Of a stretch of DNA of 64,000 bases, positions 42,411 through 50,986 are shown in pieces. The DNA lies in contig NZ_CP107913.1 of the NCBI RefSeq assembly GCF_036014115.1, positions 1,984,001 through 2,048,000 on the forward strand. Reading direction: 5' to 3'. Each line of letters starts with the position of its first letter. The stretch's first letter is position 1. The position numbers and the translations under genes are program-made. A model generated the notes under the pieces. It was given only the letters and a program-made list of their open reading frames with translations, did no database searches and was not told the origin of the DNA. Origin of the DNA: Streptomyces sp. NBC_00448 (GTDB lineage Bacteria; Actinomycetota; Actinomycetes; Streptomycetales; Streptomycetaceae).

Positions 42411-43448
42411 TCATGACGGAGGGCGCCGTCGCCACGGGCGCCGGGCGGCGAGCGGGCCGGGCGCGGTCCGGGATGCGGGTCCGACCGCCGTCGGGGCGGA
42501 CGGGCGGCGGGCGGGGGCGAAGATCCGTGGGCGGGTGGCCGGTTCGGCGGGGCCGCTCCCGTACGGTTCGGCCGCGGCTGGTGGCGTGACGGCCGGGCGC
42601 GGGCGGCGGGCGGGGGCCGCGCCCGGACGGCCGAGCAGGACACCGGCCAGGACGAGTGGCAGGCCGGCGAGTTGGCGCGCGGTGAGCGGCTCGTGGGCGA
42701 CCGCGGTGCCGAGCAGCACGCCGGTCACCGGATTGAGCAGCCCGACCAGGCCGACGGTGGCGGCGGGCAGATGCCGCAGCGCCGCGAACCAGGCCGTGAA
42801 GGCGACGGCGGTGGCGATCACGGCGACGTACCCGAAGCCGAGCAGCGCCCGGGCGCCGAGGGCGGGCGGCGCGCCCTCGAAGACCGCCGCGAAGGGCAGC
42901 AGGAGCAGGCCGCCGGCGAGCAACTGCCAGCAGGTGGAGGCCAGTACGTCGACGCCGGCGCCCCAGCGCTTGGCGAGCACGTAGCCGAGCGCGGACAGCA
43001 GCATCGCGCCCACGGAGGCCGCCACGCCCAGCGGGTCGGCGCCGTCCGAGCCGCCCCACAGCATCAGGCAGACCCCGCCGATGCCGACTGCGGCGCCCAA
43101 GAGGTGTGCGGCGCGCGGGCGTTCGGCGATCAGCGGCCAGGCGATCAGCGCCATCACCAGGGGCGAGGCCGCCATGACGGTCGCGGCGGTGCTGGTCGGC
43201 AGGCGCTGCGCGGCGAGGTAGACCAGGGCGAAGAAGCCGCCGGCGTTGAGCACTCCGAGCAGGGCCGACCGCCACCACCACGCGCCGCGGGGGAGCTTGC
43301 GGCGCAACGCGAAGAGCAGCAGCCCGGCGGGTACCGCCCTGATCGCTCCGCCGTAGAGCGGGTCGCCCGGGGGCAGCGCCGCCTTGGTGACGTAGTAGTT
43401 CGCACCCCAGGCCACCGGGGCGACCGCCGCGAGCAGCACCCATCGCAT
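42411..43448 (-). CDS. EamA/DMT family transporter
   Basis: A 345-aa exporter with ten hydrophobic helices in two EamA repeats (VAWGANYYVTKAALPPGDPL in the first, YVAVIATAVAFTAWFAALRH in the second). Family members export metabolites or amino acids. The last ~55 residues form a Pro/Arg-rich tail not usual in the family. The ATG follows GGAAG by 6 bases. It is divergent from a MarR gene with two operator copies lying over its -10 region, so it is probably a MarR-repressed efflux pump. Confidence 0.88.
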   Translation of the reverse strand: MRWVLLAAVAPVAWGANYYVTKAALPPGDPLYGGAIRAVPAGLLLFALRRKLPRGAWWWRSALLGVLNAGGFFALVYLAAQRLPTSTAATVMAASPLVMALIAWPLIAERPRAAHLLGAAVGIGGVCLMLWGGSDGADPLGVAASVGAMLLSALGYVLAKRWGAGVDVLASTCWQLLAGGLLLLPFAAVFEGAPPALGARALLGFGYVAVIATAVAFTAWFAALRHLPAATVGLVGLLNPVTGVLLGTAVAHEPLTARQLAGLPLVLAGVLLGRPGAAPARRPRPAVTPPAAAEPYGSGPAEPATRPRIFAPARRPSAPTAVGPASRTAPGPLAARRPWRRRPPS

Positions 43449-43453
43449 ATTGG

Positions 43454-43486
43454 CTTCCACGGAAGATATTATGCCTTCCACGGAAG
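43454..43486. promoter_or_regulatory. Twin MarR operators with 21-bp spacing
   Basis: CTTCCACGGAAG occurs at 43454-43465 and again, identically, at 43475-43486, exactly 21 bp (two helical turns) apart. Between them is TAATAT on the minus strand, a likely -10 for the EamA gene, and TATAGT (43488-43493) right after is the -10 of the leaderless marR. Both promoters would be covered. Confidence 0.8.
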
Positions 43487-43499
43487 CTATAGTGAAGGC

Positions 43500-44090
43500 A
43501 TGCCCGCGCACCCCGCAGAACCGGCCGACCCAGGCGGCCCGGCCGCCCCCGGTGACCCTGGTGACGCCGGCGCCCCCGGCACCCGCCGCCCCCTGGACCA
43601 CATCGGCCGTATCCAGGCCGCATGGGCCCGCGAGCGGCCCGAGATCGACGTCTCGCCGCAGGGCGTCATCGGGCGGCTGCACCGCGTCGCCGGGCTGCTC
43701 ACCGAGCAGTTGTGCGTCGTCTACCGCCGATTCGGCCTGAGCGAGGGCGAGTTCGACGTGCTCGCCGCCCTGCGCCGGGCCGGCCCGCGGTACGAACGCG
43801 CACCCGGCGAGCTGGCCGCGCACACCATGGTCACGACCGGCGCGATGACGAAGCGGATCGACCGGCTGGAGCGCGGCGGCCTCGTCACCCGCCGCCGCGC
43901 CTCCGACGACGGGCGCGGCCGCGTGGTCGGACTCACCCCGGCCGGACGCGCGTTGATCGACCAGGCGTTCGCCGAGCACATGCGGAACGAACGGCGCCTC
44001 CTGGACGCGCTCCCGCCCGGCGACGCCGCCCACCTGGAGGCCCTCCTGACCTCCTGGCTCGCCGAGATCGAACCCCCGCGCGACGCGTAG
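43500..44090 (+). CDS. MarR family transcriptional regulator
   Basis: A 196-aa regulator. A Pro/Gly/Ala-rich N-terminus (~32 residues) precedes the winged helix: GELAAHTMVTTGAMTKRIDR and GLVTRRRASDDGRGRVVGLT. TATAGT lies 6 bases before the ATG. It should repress itself and the divergent EamA transporter through the operator pair at 43454-43486. Confidence 0.9.
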   Translation: MPAHPAEPADPGGPAAPGDPGDAGAPGTRRPLDHIGRIQAAWARERPEIDVSPQGVIGRLHRVAGLLTEQLCVVYRRFGLSEGEFDVLAALRRAGPRYERAPGELAAHTMVTTGAMTKRIDRLERGGLVTRRRASDDGRGRVVGLTPAGRALIDQAFAEHMRNERRLLDALPPGDAAHLEALLTSWLAEIEPPRDA

Positions 44091-44155
44091 GGCGGTAGCG
44101 GCAGGCACGGAAGGCCGGCGTCCGCGATCGTGCGCGCCGGTGACATCCTTGGGCG

Positions 44156-44821
44156 GTGTTCTCCTCCGACCACGTGGGCGCCGTGTTCTTCGACGTCGAC
44201 GGCACCCTCGTCCCCGGTACGAGTTCGTCGGTCTTCCTGGCCGGATTCCTCGGCCACCGCGACGAGTTGGCCGAGGCCGAGGCCGCATACGCCTGCGGCG
44301 CCCTGGACAACCGGCAGGTCTCCGAGCTGGATGCCGCGGGCTGGGCGGGTACGCCCGAGGAACGGGTCAACGGCTGGCTCGACGGGCTTCCCCTGGTCAC
44401 GGGCATCGCGGAGACCGTGGCCTGGTGCCGGCGGAACGAGCTGCTGCCCGTGCTGGCGACCCTCGCCTGGTCTCCGGTCGGCGGCCACCTGGCCGACCGC
44501 TTCGGCTTCCACGCGTTCTGCGGGCCGCGGCTGGAGACCGCGGACGGCCGGTTCACGGGCCGGGTCGCCCGTCACTTCGACGAGCACGACAAGCGGGACT
44601 TCGCCCGCGCGCAGGCGCGAGAGTCGGGGCTGTCCCTCCGTTCCTGCGCAGCCGTCGGGGACAGCCGCTCCGACCTGCCGCTGTTCGCATCCGTCGGGTT
44701 GAGCGTGGCGTTCAACGGCTCGGCGGGCGCGCGGGCGGCGGCCACCGCCACCGTGGACGATGACGACCTGCGAAGCGTGCTTCCCGTCCTGGGCCGCCTG
44801 GTCACGGCCGCTCGCCGATGA
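44156..44821 (+). CDS. HAD family phosphatase, SerB-like
   Basis: A 221-aa haloacid-dehalogenase hydrolase. VFFDVDGTLV carries the nucleophile Asp13 and acid/base Asp15; the C-terminal GDSRSDLPLF carries the Mg-binding acids, and a Lys sits near DEHDKRDFARA. The helical cap fits the phosphoserine phosphatase branch (HAD-IB), but the substrate is not certain. GTG 44156 follows CATCCT by 6 bases. Confidence 0.85.
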   Translation: MFSSDHVGAVFFDVDGTLVPGTSSSVFLAGFLGHRDELAEAEAAYACGALDNRQVSELDAAGWAGTPEERVNGWLDGLPLVTGIAETVAWCRRNELLPVLATLAWSPVGGHLADRFGFHAFCGPRLETADGRFTGRVARHFDEHDKRDFARAQARESGLSLRSCAAVGDSRSDLPLFASVGLSVAFNGSAGARAAATATVDDDDLRSVLPVLGRLVTAARR

Positions 44822-44967
44822 CCCTCGATGGCCGTCGATGGCGGCTGCGAGGGCGGGCGCCGGGTGGCGGTGGGCGGCGAACCGCGAGCCGGTCGCGTCA
44901 CGCAGCCGCCGTGCGGCGCCTCGCCGAACGGGGCCGGGCTGGGCCAGGCCGACGCCCCGAGACGGCC

Positions 44968-45177
44968 GTGAGCGACTTCGACGCCACGCACGCCATTCTC
45001 GGCAAGCTGGGCTATGGCCCAGGCTTTCGACGCCGACGAAGTACATCTGACGGGCGGGGAACCCACCCTGCACACCGAGGTGTCCGGCCTGATCTCCGGC
45101 CTCACCAGCATGGGCCGCAGCCCGCACTCCGTACCCCGCACCCCCGCACCCCCGGGGTGGATCGATTCGGAAACGTG
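44968..45177 (+). pseudogene. Frameshifted fragment of a radical SAM-like gene
   Basis: One frame from GTG 44968 reads VSDFDATHAILGKLGYG; a second frame from about 45013 reads AQAFDADEVHLTGGEPTLH then TEVSGLISGLTSMG before stopping at 45177. LTGGEPTLH is the S-adenosylmethionine contact motif of radical SAM enzymes. The Cys-x3-x-x-Cys cluster loop and the rest of the barrel are missing, so this is a decayed remnant rather than an active gene. The identification rests on one motif. Confidence 0.45.
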
Positions 45178-45239
45178 ATCGGTCCCGATCAGGAATCATC
45201 GTTGGACGCGGGCCGTATTCGTCCTGCATGCTTCCTGGC

Positions 45240-45398
45240 ATGACGACGCACATGCTCGCGGAGAGGCCCGGCCGGCACGGCCCGGCCCGCGGTGTCGCGT
45301 TCGTCGAGGTGCCCGCGCCGGCCGGTTCCCCGCTGCTCACCCAGCGCAGGGTCATCGACTTCGGCACCGGCACCTCCGCCGGCTGTCGCCGCGGCTAA
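45240..45398 (+). CDS. Putative regulatory leader peptide of the sulfonate operon
   Basis: A 52-aa reading frame beginning MTTHMLAERPGRHG and ending LLTQRRVIDFGTGTSAGCRR-G. The tail matches the pattern of short actinobacterial leader peptides found before sulfur-uptake operons, which carry a basic-His/Ile-Asp-Leu-like stretch and a Ser-Ala-x-Cys end. Translation of such Cys codons is thought to sense cysteine and set downstream expression. It precedes the ssu genes by 227 bases. CATGCT lies 7 bases before the ATG (leaderless). A shorter start at a GTG (VPAPAGSPLL) is also possible. Confidence 0.6.
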   Translation: MTTHMLAERPGRHGPARGVAFVEVPAPAGSPLLTQRRVIDFGTGTSAGCRRG

Positions 45399-45625
45399 CC
45401 GAGCCGTTCCACGGCAGCGGGCCGACCGCCAGGCCCCGCAGGCGGGTGACCGAACCCGCGCCCGTGGTGCGGCCCTTCGCGCGCCTCCCGCCACCGCAGC
45501 GGTACGCGTCACCGCAGCGCCGTACGCGTATCCACCCCGCCCCGTTCCCCGGCACCCCTGCCCCGTCGCGTTGCCGCGTGCCCCGAGCGCCGCGCGGTCC
45601 GCGCCCCTGCCCCAAGGACACCGCC

Positions 45626-46378
45626 ATGAGCTCCGTGAGCACCGTGCCCGACCCCACGTCATGGGAGATCCCGCCGTCGCTGAACCCGCGCGGCACCGTG
45701 CTGCTGCTGCCGGGCCGCGGCGAGGACCCGCGGCTGTACGAGCGGTTCGGCGCGCGGATCGCCGCGGACGCCTACCGGGTGCGGGCGGTGGCCGACCCGA
45801 GCAGGTGGCCGCGGGAGGCGGCGCGTCAGGTGAAGGAGGCGTTGGCGGAAGGGGAGCCGGCGAAGCCGCTGGTACTGGCGGGGTCGGACGCGGGCGCGCT
45901 GTTCGCGGTGGGCCTGGTGGCGGCCGGTGAGGTGGAGGTCGACGCGCTGGTGCTGGCCGGGCTTCCGACGAAGGACGTGGAGGCGGCCCAACCCGCCGAC
46001 TGGTCCGAGGAGTTGGGCTCGCGCACCGCGTGCCCCACCCACCAGGGCCGGCTGGCCGAGCCGGGGCGGCTGGAGCGCGGCGCGCTGTACGCGCCGCTGC
46101 CGCGGGAGTGGTACGACCGCGCGGACCTGTCGAAGGTCTCCGTGCCGGTGCTCGGTCTGCACGGCGCGGCCGACCCGGTCAGCCCGCCGGCCGCCGCGCG
46201 CACGGCGTACGCGGCCGCGCCCCGCGCGGAGTTGGTGACGCTCGCCGACGGACGGCACGACGCGTTCAACGACATCTCGCACCGCACCGCCGCCGCGACC
46301 GTGGTGCTGTTCCTGGAACGGCTGCGGCTCGGCGCGGACTTGGCACCCATCGCGAGCTCCGAAGAGCTGCCCCGATGA
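45626..46378 (+). CDS. Alpha/beta hydrolase of the sulfonate locus
   Basis: A 250-aa alpha/beta-fold protein. TVLLLPGRGEDPRLYERFG is the oxyanion-strand region; the elbow reads LAGSDAGALFA, so the nucleophile would be Ser followed by Asp; VLGLHGAADPVSP holds the acid and GRHDAFND the His. Its role beside sulfonate uptake genes is unknown; it may release or process the organosulfur substrate. The ATG follows AAGGA. Its stop overlaps the next start (ATGA). Confidence 0.75.
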   Translation: MSSVSTVPDPTSWEIPPSLNPRGTVLLLPGRGEDPRLYERFGARIAADAYRVRAVADPSRWPREAARQVKEALAEGEPAKPLVLAGSDAGALFAVGLVAAGEVEVDALVLAGLPTKDVEAAQPADWSEELGSRTACPTHQGRLAEPGRLERGALYAPLPREWYDRADLSKVSVPVLGLHGAADPVSPPAAARTAYAAAPRAELVTLADGRHDAFNDISHRTAAATVVLFLERLRLGADLAPIASSEELPR

Positions 46379-46668
46379 GCGGCGACGCGGCCGGACCGGG
46401 CCCGGCTCCCGTGCGCTACGTGGTCATCGGCGCGGGCGCGGTGGGCGTCACGCTCGCCGCCGGGCTGCACCGCACGGGCGCCGACGTGCTGCTGGTGGCC
46501 CGCGGCCGGCAACTCGCCGCGCTGCGCTCGGGCCGGCTGCGGCTGGTGCGGCCGGACGGCGCCGCGGCCGATGCGTCGTCCCATGCCGTTGCCGTTGCCG
46601 TTGCCGAGCCCGAGTCCGATGCCGACGTCGCACCCGAACGCGTCGGCCCCGAAGGGGGATTGCGATGA
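46375..46668 (+). CDS. Truncated ketopantoate-reductase-like Rossmann domain
   Basis: A 97-aa protein carrying only the nucleotide-binding start of the ApbA/PanE family: VRYVVIGAGAVGVTLAAGLH then ADVLLVARGRQLAALRSGRL. Normal members are about 300 residues and add a helical catalytic domain with Lys and Glu, absent here. The tail becomes repetitive (Ala-Val from three GCCGTT units) and ends at a stop overlapping the permease start (ATGA). It looks like an internally deleted gene whose ends were kept, preserving translational coupling to ssuC. Confidence 0.7.
   Translation: MSGDAAGPGPAPVRYVVIGAGAVGVTLAAGLHRTGADVLLVARGRQLAALRSGRLRLVRPDGAAADASSHAVAVAVAEPESDADVAPERVGPEGGLR
46585..46602 (+). repeat. 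Three tandem GCCGTT units
   Basis: The hexamer GCCGTT repeats three times, followed by GCCGAG, at the point where the truncated reductase loses family similarity. Slipped pairing at such a repeat could have caused the deletion. Confidence 0.7.
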
Positions 46669-47645
46669 GCACGAGTGAGATGTCCCGCCCGCCGAACGCC
46701 GCGACTGCCGGCACCGGCACCGGCACCGGCTGTCCCGCCACGCCAGAAGGCGGCGCGCGCCTGTCGAAGGAGCCGCCGGAGGACACCGGCCCCGTCGCGC
46801 CACCCGCGAACGACGGCGACCAGAGCGCCGAGAGCAGCGGCGACGTGGAGACGATCCGGCCGGCCCACGAGCGGCGCCGCCGCCAGGTGCCGCGGCCCCT
46901 GCGCCGGGCCTCGGGCCCGGTCGGCGCACTGCTGCTGTGGTGGCTGCTCAGCGCGACCGGGGTGCTCTCGCCCGACACCCTCGCCTCCCCGGTGCGGGTC
47001 TTCCACAAGGGCTGGAACCTGGCCGCCGACGGCCAACTCGGCTCCGCGATAAGGGTGTCCACCCAGCGCGTGATCGAGGGCTTCCTGATCGGCGCGGTCG
47101 CGGGCACCGCGCTGGCCCTGCTCGCCGGGCTGTTCCGGCTCGGCGAGGACCTGATCGACTCCACCGTCGGCATGCTGCGCGCGCTGCCCTGGGTGGGCCT
47201 GATCCCGCTGTTCATCGTCTGGTTCGGCATCGACGAGAAGCCCAAGATCGCGCTCGTGGTGATCGCGGTGACCTTCCCGCTGTACTTCAACATCTACGCC
47301 GGAATCCGTGGCGTGGACCCCCAACTGGTCGAGGCGGGAACGGTGTTGGGCCTCACCCGCTGGGGCCAGATTCGGCACATCGTGCTGCCGGGCGCGCTGC
47401 CCGGCGCCCTGGTCGGCCTGCGCTACGCCCTCGGCAGCGCCTGGCTCGCCCTGGTCTTCGCCGAGCAGATCAACGCGAGCAACGGCATCGGCTACCTCAT
47501 GAACAACGCCGAGCAGTTCTTCCAGACCGACGTGATCGTGGTCTGCCTGGTGGTCTACGCGGTGCTCGGCCTGATCAGCGACCTGATCGTGCGGCTCTGC
47601 ACCAAGTACCTGCTGTCCTGGCGCGCATCCTTCGACGGAGCATGA
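46665..47645 (+). CDS. ssuC: Sulfonate ABC transporter permease
   Basis: A 326-aa membrane subunit of an alkanesulfonate/taurine-type importer. About 80 polar N-terminal residues precede six helices. The coupling motif facing the ATPase reads EAGTVLGLTRWGQIRHIVLPGALPG, and ALPWVGLIPLFIVWFGI is typical of SsuC/NrtB permeases. Four-base overlaps join it to the genes before and after, so it is translated together with the ATPase SsuB. Confidence 0.9.
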   Translation: MSTSEMSRPPNAATAGTGTGTGCPATPEGGARLSKEPPEDTGPVAPPANDGDQSAESSGDVETIRPAHERRRRQVPRPLRRASGPVGALLLWWLLSATGVLSPDTLASPVRVFHKGWNLAADGQLGSAIRVSTQRVIEGFLIGAVAGTALALLAGLFRLGEDLIDSTVGMLRALPWVGLIPLFIVWFGIDEKPKIALVVIAVTFPLYFNIYAGIRGVDPQLVEAGTVLGLTRWGQIRHIVLPGALPGALVGLRYALGSAWLALVFAEQINASNGIGYLMNNAEQFFQTDVIVVCLVVYAVLGLISDLIVRLCTKYLLSWRASFDGA

Positions 47646-48499
47646 CGATGACGACTCCCACCGCACAGACTCACCCGACCGCGGACACATCAGAGGCCCG
47701 CACCGCGGACGGGACCGGCACCGGTGCCCGCCCCGACACCTCCGTACGCGTCCGGGGCCTGGTCCGCGCCTTCGACCGGCGCCGGGTCGTCGACGGGCTC
47801 GACCTCGACATCCGGCCGGGCGAGTTCGTCGCCCTGCTCGGGCACAGCGGGTGCGGCAAGAGCACCCTGCTGCGGGTGCTGGCCGGCCTCGACCGCGACA
47901 TCGAGGGCACCGTCACGGTGCCGCGGCGCCGCGCGGTGGCCTTCCAGGCGCCCCGGCTGCTGCCGTGGAAACGGGTGTGGCGCAACGTCGTACTGGGCCT
48001 GCCCGGCCGCGCCGACCGCGCGCTCGCCGAGCGCTACCTCGCCGAGGTCGGCCTGACCGAGCGTGCCGCCGTGTGGCCGAAGACGCTGTCCGGCGGCGAG
48101 GCGCAGCGCGTGTCGCTGGCCCGCGCGCTGGTACGGCAACCCGACCTGCTGCTGCTCGACGAGCCGTTCGGCGCGCTCGACGCGCTGACCAGGACCAACG
48201 CCCAAAGGTTGGTGGGCGAGTTGTGGTCCCGGCACAACTGCGGGGTCCTGCTGGTCACCCACGACGTGGAGGAGGCCGTACTGCTCGCCGACCGGGTGCT
48301 GGTCATGCGGGACGGCCGGATCGCCCACGAGGCGGTGGTCGACCTGCCCCGGCCACGCGACATCGGCGCACCCGAGTTCGTCGCGTTGCGTACGTCGCTG
48401 CTCGCCCGCCTCGGCGTCGGCCCGCACGACCCGAACGACCCGGCAGACCCCGCAGGCCCGGCCGACCCGGCCGACTTCGCAGACCCCGCCGACGCGTAG
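47642..48499 (+). CDS. ssuB: Sulfonate ABC transporter ATP-binding protein
   Basis: A 285-aa ATPase. Walker A GHSGCGKSTLL, Q-loop FQAPRLLPWKRVWRN, signature LSGGEAQRVSLARAL, Walker B LLLLDEPFGALDALT and H-loop VTHDVEEAV are all present. The Q-loop and short beta-hairpin are of SsuB/TauB type. The C-terminus has a (Asp-Pro-Ala)-rich tail of ~25 residues. It overlaps ssuC by four bases; 174 bases without a gene separate it from ssuA. Confidence 0.92.
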   Translation: MTMTTPTAQTHPTADTSEARTADGTGTGARPDTSVRVRGLVRAFDRRRVVDGLDLDIRPGEFVALLGHSGCGKSTLLRVLAGLDRDIEGTVTVPRRRAVAFQAPRLLPWKRVWRNVVLGLPGRADRALAERYLAEVGLTERAAVWPKTLSGGEAQRVSLARALVRQPDLLLLDEPFGALDALTRTNAQRLVGELWSRHNCGVLLVTHDVEEAVLLADRVLVMRDGRIAHEAVVDLPRPRDIGAPEFVALRTSLLARLGVGPHDPNDPADPAGPADPADFADPADA

Positions 48500-48673
48500 C
48501 CCCGCCCCCACCGCACCCGTAGACCCCACAGCGGCTCCACGCGCCAACTCCCGTACTCCGACCGGCGTACGCCGAACCGCCCTGCCCGCTCCCGCTCGAC
48601 ACCCGAAATCGGCACCCCGAACCCGCGGCACGCCGTACCCGTATCCCGCGCTCCACGAACCCCGAGGACAGCC

Positions 48674-49798
48674 ATGCCCCGCCCCCTTCCGCGGCTCCTC
48701 GCCGCGGCCGCCGCCGTCACGCTCAGCCTCACGCTCCTCGCGGCCTGCGGCGACGCGAAGAAGACGGACACCCACGTCAAGGCCGCGTCCGGCGGCACCG
48801 ACCTGTCCGGCGTGACCTTGACGCTCGGCGACCAGGCCAACGGACTCCAGACCCTGCTCAACGCGGCCGGCACCCTCAAGAACACCCCGTACAAGGTGAA
48901 GTGGGCCGAGTTCCAGGGCGCGGCGCCGCTGTTCCAGGCGATGCAGAGCGGCCAGGTCGACACCGGCAGCGCCGCGGACCTGCCCACGCTCCAGGCGGTC
49001 AGCGGCGGCCTGAAGATCAAGCTGGTGGCCGCCTCGTCGGCCGACGGCTCCGGCACCGCGATCCTCACCCAGCCCGGTTCCGCGGTACGGACGGTCCAGG
49101 ACCTCAAGGGCAAGGACGTCGTGATCTCCTCGGCCAAGGGCAGCATCGCCGAGTACCTGCTGGCGAAGGCGCTCACCGACGCGGGCCTGAAGTACTCCGA
49201 CGTCCACGTGCAGTACCTGCTGCCGACCGCCGCGCAGGCCGCGTTCAACGCCAAGAAGATCGGCAACTGGGCGACGTTCGGCATCTACCAGGACATCGCC
49301 GTGCAGAAGGGCGCGAAGATCGTGGTGGACGGTCGGGACGGCCGTACCAGCGGGATCGGCTTCATCTCGGCCGCGCAGTCGTCGCTGACCGATCCGGCCC
49401 GCAAGGCGGCCATCGCCGACTTCCTCGGCCGGCTCGCCGAGGCGTACGCGTGGGCCGCCACCCACCGCGACCAGTACGCCCAGGTCTTCGCGCGGAAGAA
49501 CGGCGTGCCCCTGGACGTGGCGAAGACCGTGGTGGGGCAGGGCGCCGACTCCCTGGTGCCGGTCTCCCCCGCCGTCACCGCCAAGGTGCAGGCCGTATCG
49601 GACCTGATGCACACCATCGGCTCGCTCCCCACCGACGTGAAGGTGGCGGGCACCGTCGACACCTCCGCGTTCCCGCACGCCCTCGCGCCCACGACTGCCA
49701 CGACTGCCACGACGCCCACCGCGAGCACTTCCGCGAACCCGAACCCGAACGCGAACCCGTCCGCGACCTCGTCCGCCTCCGCGACCCCCGCCAACTGA
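48674..49798 (+). CDS. ssuA: Sulfonate-binding lipoprotein
   Basis: A 374-aa extracytoplasmic binding protein for organosulfonates. The signal peptide ends in a lipobox LLAAC (Cys25), so it is membrane-anchored. Two lobes follow, with AAPLFQAMQSGQVDTGSAAD and GKDVVISSAKGSIAEYLLAKA as SsuA/TauA-type motifs. The C-terminal ~35 residues are Thr/Ala/Asn/Pro-rich (NPNPNANPSA), likely a surface linker. The ATG follows GAGGA. It precedes ssuD by 15 bases. Confidence 0.9.
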   Translation: MPRPLPRLLAAAAAVTLSLTLLAACGDAKKTDTHVKAASGGTDLSGVTLTLGDQANGLQTLLNAAGTLKNTPYKVKWAEFQGAAPLFQAMQSGQVDTGSAADLPTLQAVSGGLKIKLVAASSADGSGTAILTQPGSAVRTVQDLKGKDVVISSAKGSIAEYLLAKALTDAGLKYSDVHVQYLLPTAAQAAFNAKKIGNWATFGIYQDIAVQKGAKIVVDGRDGRTSGIGFISAAQSSLTDPARKAAIADFLGRLAEAYAWAATHRDQYAQVFARKNGVPLDVAKTVVGQGADSLVPVSPAVTAKVQAVSDLMHTIGSLPTDVKVAGTVDTSAFPHALAPTTATTATTPTASTSANPNPNANPSATSSASATPAN

Positions 49799-49813
49799 TC
49801 GGAGCCCAGGCCC

Positions 49814-50917
49814 ATGCCCGTCGAGTTCATCAGCGCCACGCACACCACCAACACCACCGAGGCCACCGCCGGCGGCCGGCACGCCGGCTTCGACGTCGAC
49901 TACACCCGCCGTTTCGTACGGGCCCTGGACGACGGCGGTTTCGACTGGACGCTGGTCGCCTACAGCTCCGCCGGCGTCGACGCCGAGCAGATCGCCCAGT
50001 TCGTCGTGAACAACTCCGAGCGGGTCAAGCCGATGCTCGCGCACCGTCCCGGCTTCGTCTTCCCCACCCGGGTCGCCAAGGCGCTCGCCACCATCGACCG
50101 GATCGGCAAGGGCCGGCTCGGCCTGCACATCATCTCCGGCGGCAACGACACGGAGCAGGCCCGCGAGGGCGACTACCTCACCAAGGTCCAGCGGTACGCC
50201 CGCTCCGAGGAGTTCATCCGGGTGCTGCGCCAGGTGTGGGCGGCGACCGGGCCGATCAGCCACGCGGGAGAGTACTACCGGTTCGAGGGGTTCGCCACGG
50301 ACATCAAGCCGTACCAGGACGCCATCCCCATCTCGGTCGGCGGCTCCTCACGGGAGGCGTACGAGGTCGGCGGGCGGCAGGGCGACATCTTCGGGCTGTG
50401 GGGCGAGCCGCTCAAGGAGACCGCCGAGCAGATCGCCGCCGTCAACGCCGTGGCCGACGCGGCGGGCCGCCCGCACCCGCGGATCTGGGTCTCGTTCCGC
50501 CCGATCGTGGCCGCCACCGACGAACTCGCCTGGGAGAAGGCGCACCGCATCCTCGGCCAGGTCAAGGAGACGGTGGCGGCGACCCCGAAGGGCGCGCGCT
50601 ACCCCGCCCCCGGGGACGGCCGCCCCGCGAACGTCGGCTCGCAGCGGCTGCTCGACGTCGCCGCGCGCGGCGAGCTGCACGACCGCGCGCTGTGGACGCC
50701 GCTGGTCACCGCGACCAACGCGGCGGGCAGTTCCACGGCACTGGTCGGCAGCTACGAGACGGTGGCCAAGGCGCTGCTGGACTACGTCGACATCGGGTGC
50801 GAGCTGCTGTCGATCCGCGGGTACGACCCGCTCAACGACGCGATCGACTACGCACGGTACGTCCTGCCCCTGGTCCGCCAGGAACTCGCGCACCGGGGTA
50901 CACCCGTCGCCGCGTGA
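49814..50917 (+). CDS. ssuD: FMNH2-dependent alkanesulfonate monooxygenase
   Basis: A 367-aa bacterial-luciferase-like flavin monooxygenase that cleaves the C-S bond of sulfonates to aldehyde and sulfite. Family motifs are GFDWTLVAYSSAG, AHRPGFVFPTRVAKALATID, GRLGLHIISGGNDTEQAREGD and ISVGGSSREAY. It needs reduced FMN from a separate reductase, probably the one at 52149. It ends the ssu operon, followed by hairpins. Some members of this clade act on other organosulfur compounds, so the precise sulfonate is uncertain. Confidence 0.88.
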   Translation: MPVEFISATHTTNTTEATAGGRHAGFDVDYTRRFVRALDDGGFDWTLVAYSSAGVDAEQIAQFVVNNSERVKPMLAHRPGFVFPTRVAKALATIDRIGKGRLGLHIISGGNDTEQAREGDYLTKVQRYARSEEFIRVLRQVWAATGPISHAGEYYRFEGFATDIKPYQDAIPISVGGSSREAYEVGGRQGDIFGLWGEPLKETAEQIAAVNAVADAAGRPHPRIWVSFRPIVAATDELAWEKAHRILGQVKETVAATPKGARYPAPGDGRPANVGSQRLLDVAARGELHDRALWTPLVTATNAAGSSTALVGSYETVAKALLDYVDIGCELLSIRGYDPLNDAIDYARYVLPLVRQELAHRGTPVAA

Positions 50918-50986
50918 CGGGGTGGCCCGGTCCCCCGGGGTGGTGGGTGCTGTCGGTTCCGGGACCACCTGACGGTGGGCGGTTCT

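Noticed and set aside
44818-45243. 141-aa frame after the HAD phosphatase gene
   Set aside because: Arg-rich composition typical of a shifted frame; the region is better explained by a decayed radical SAM fragment.
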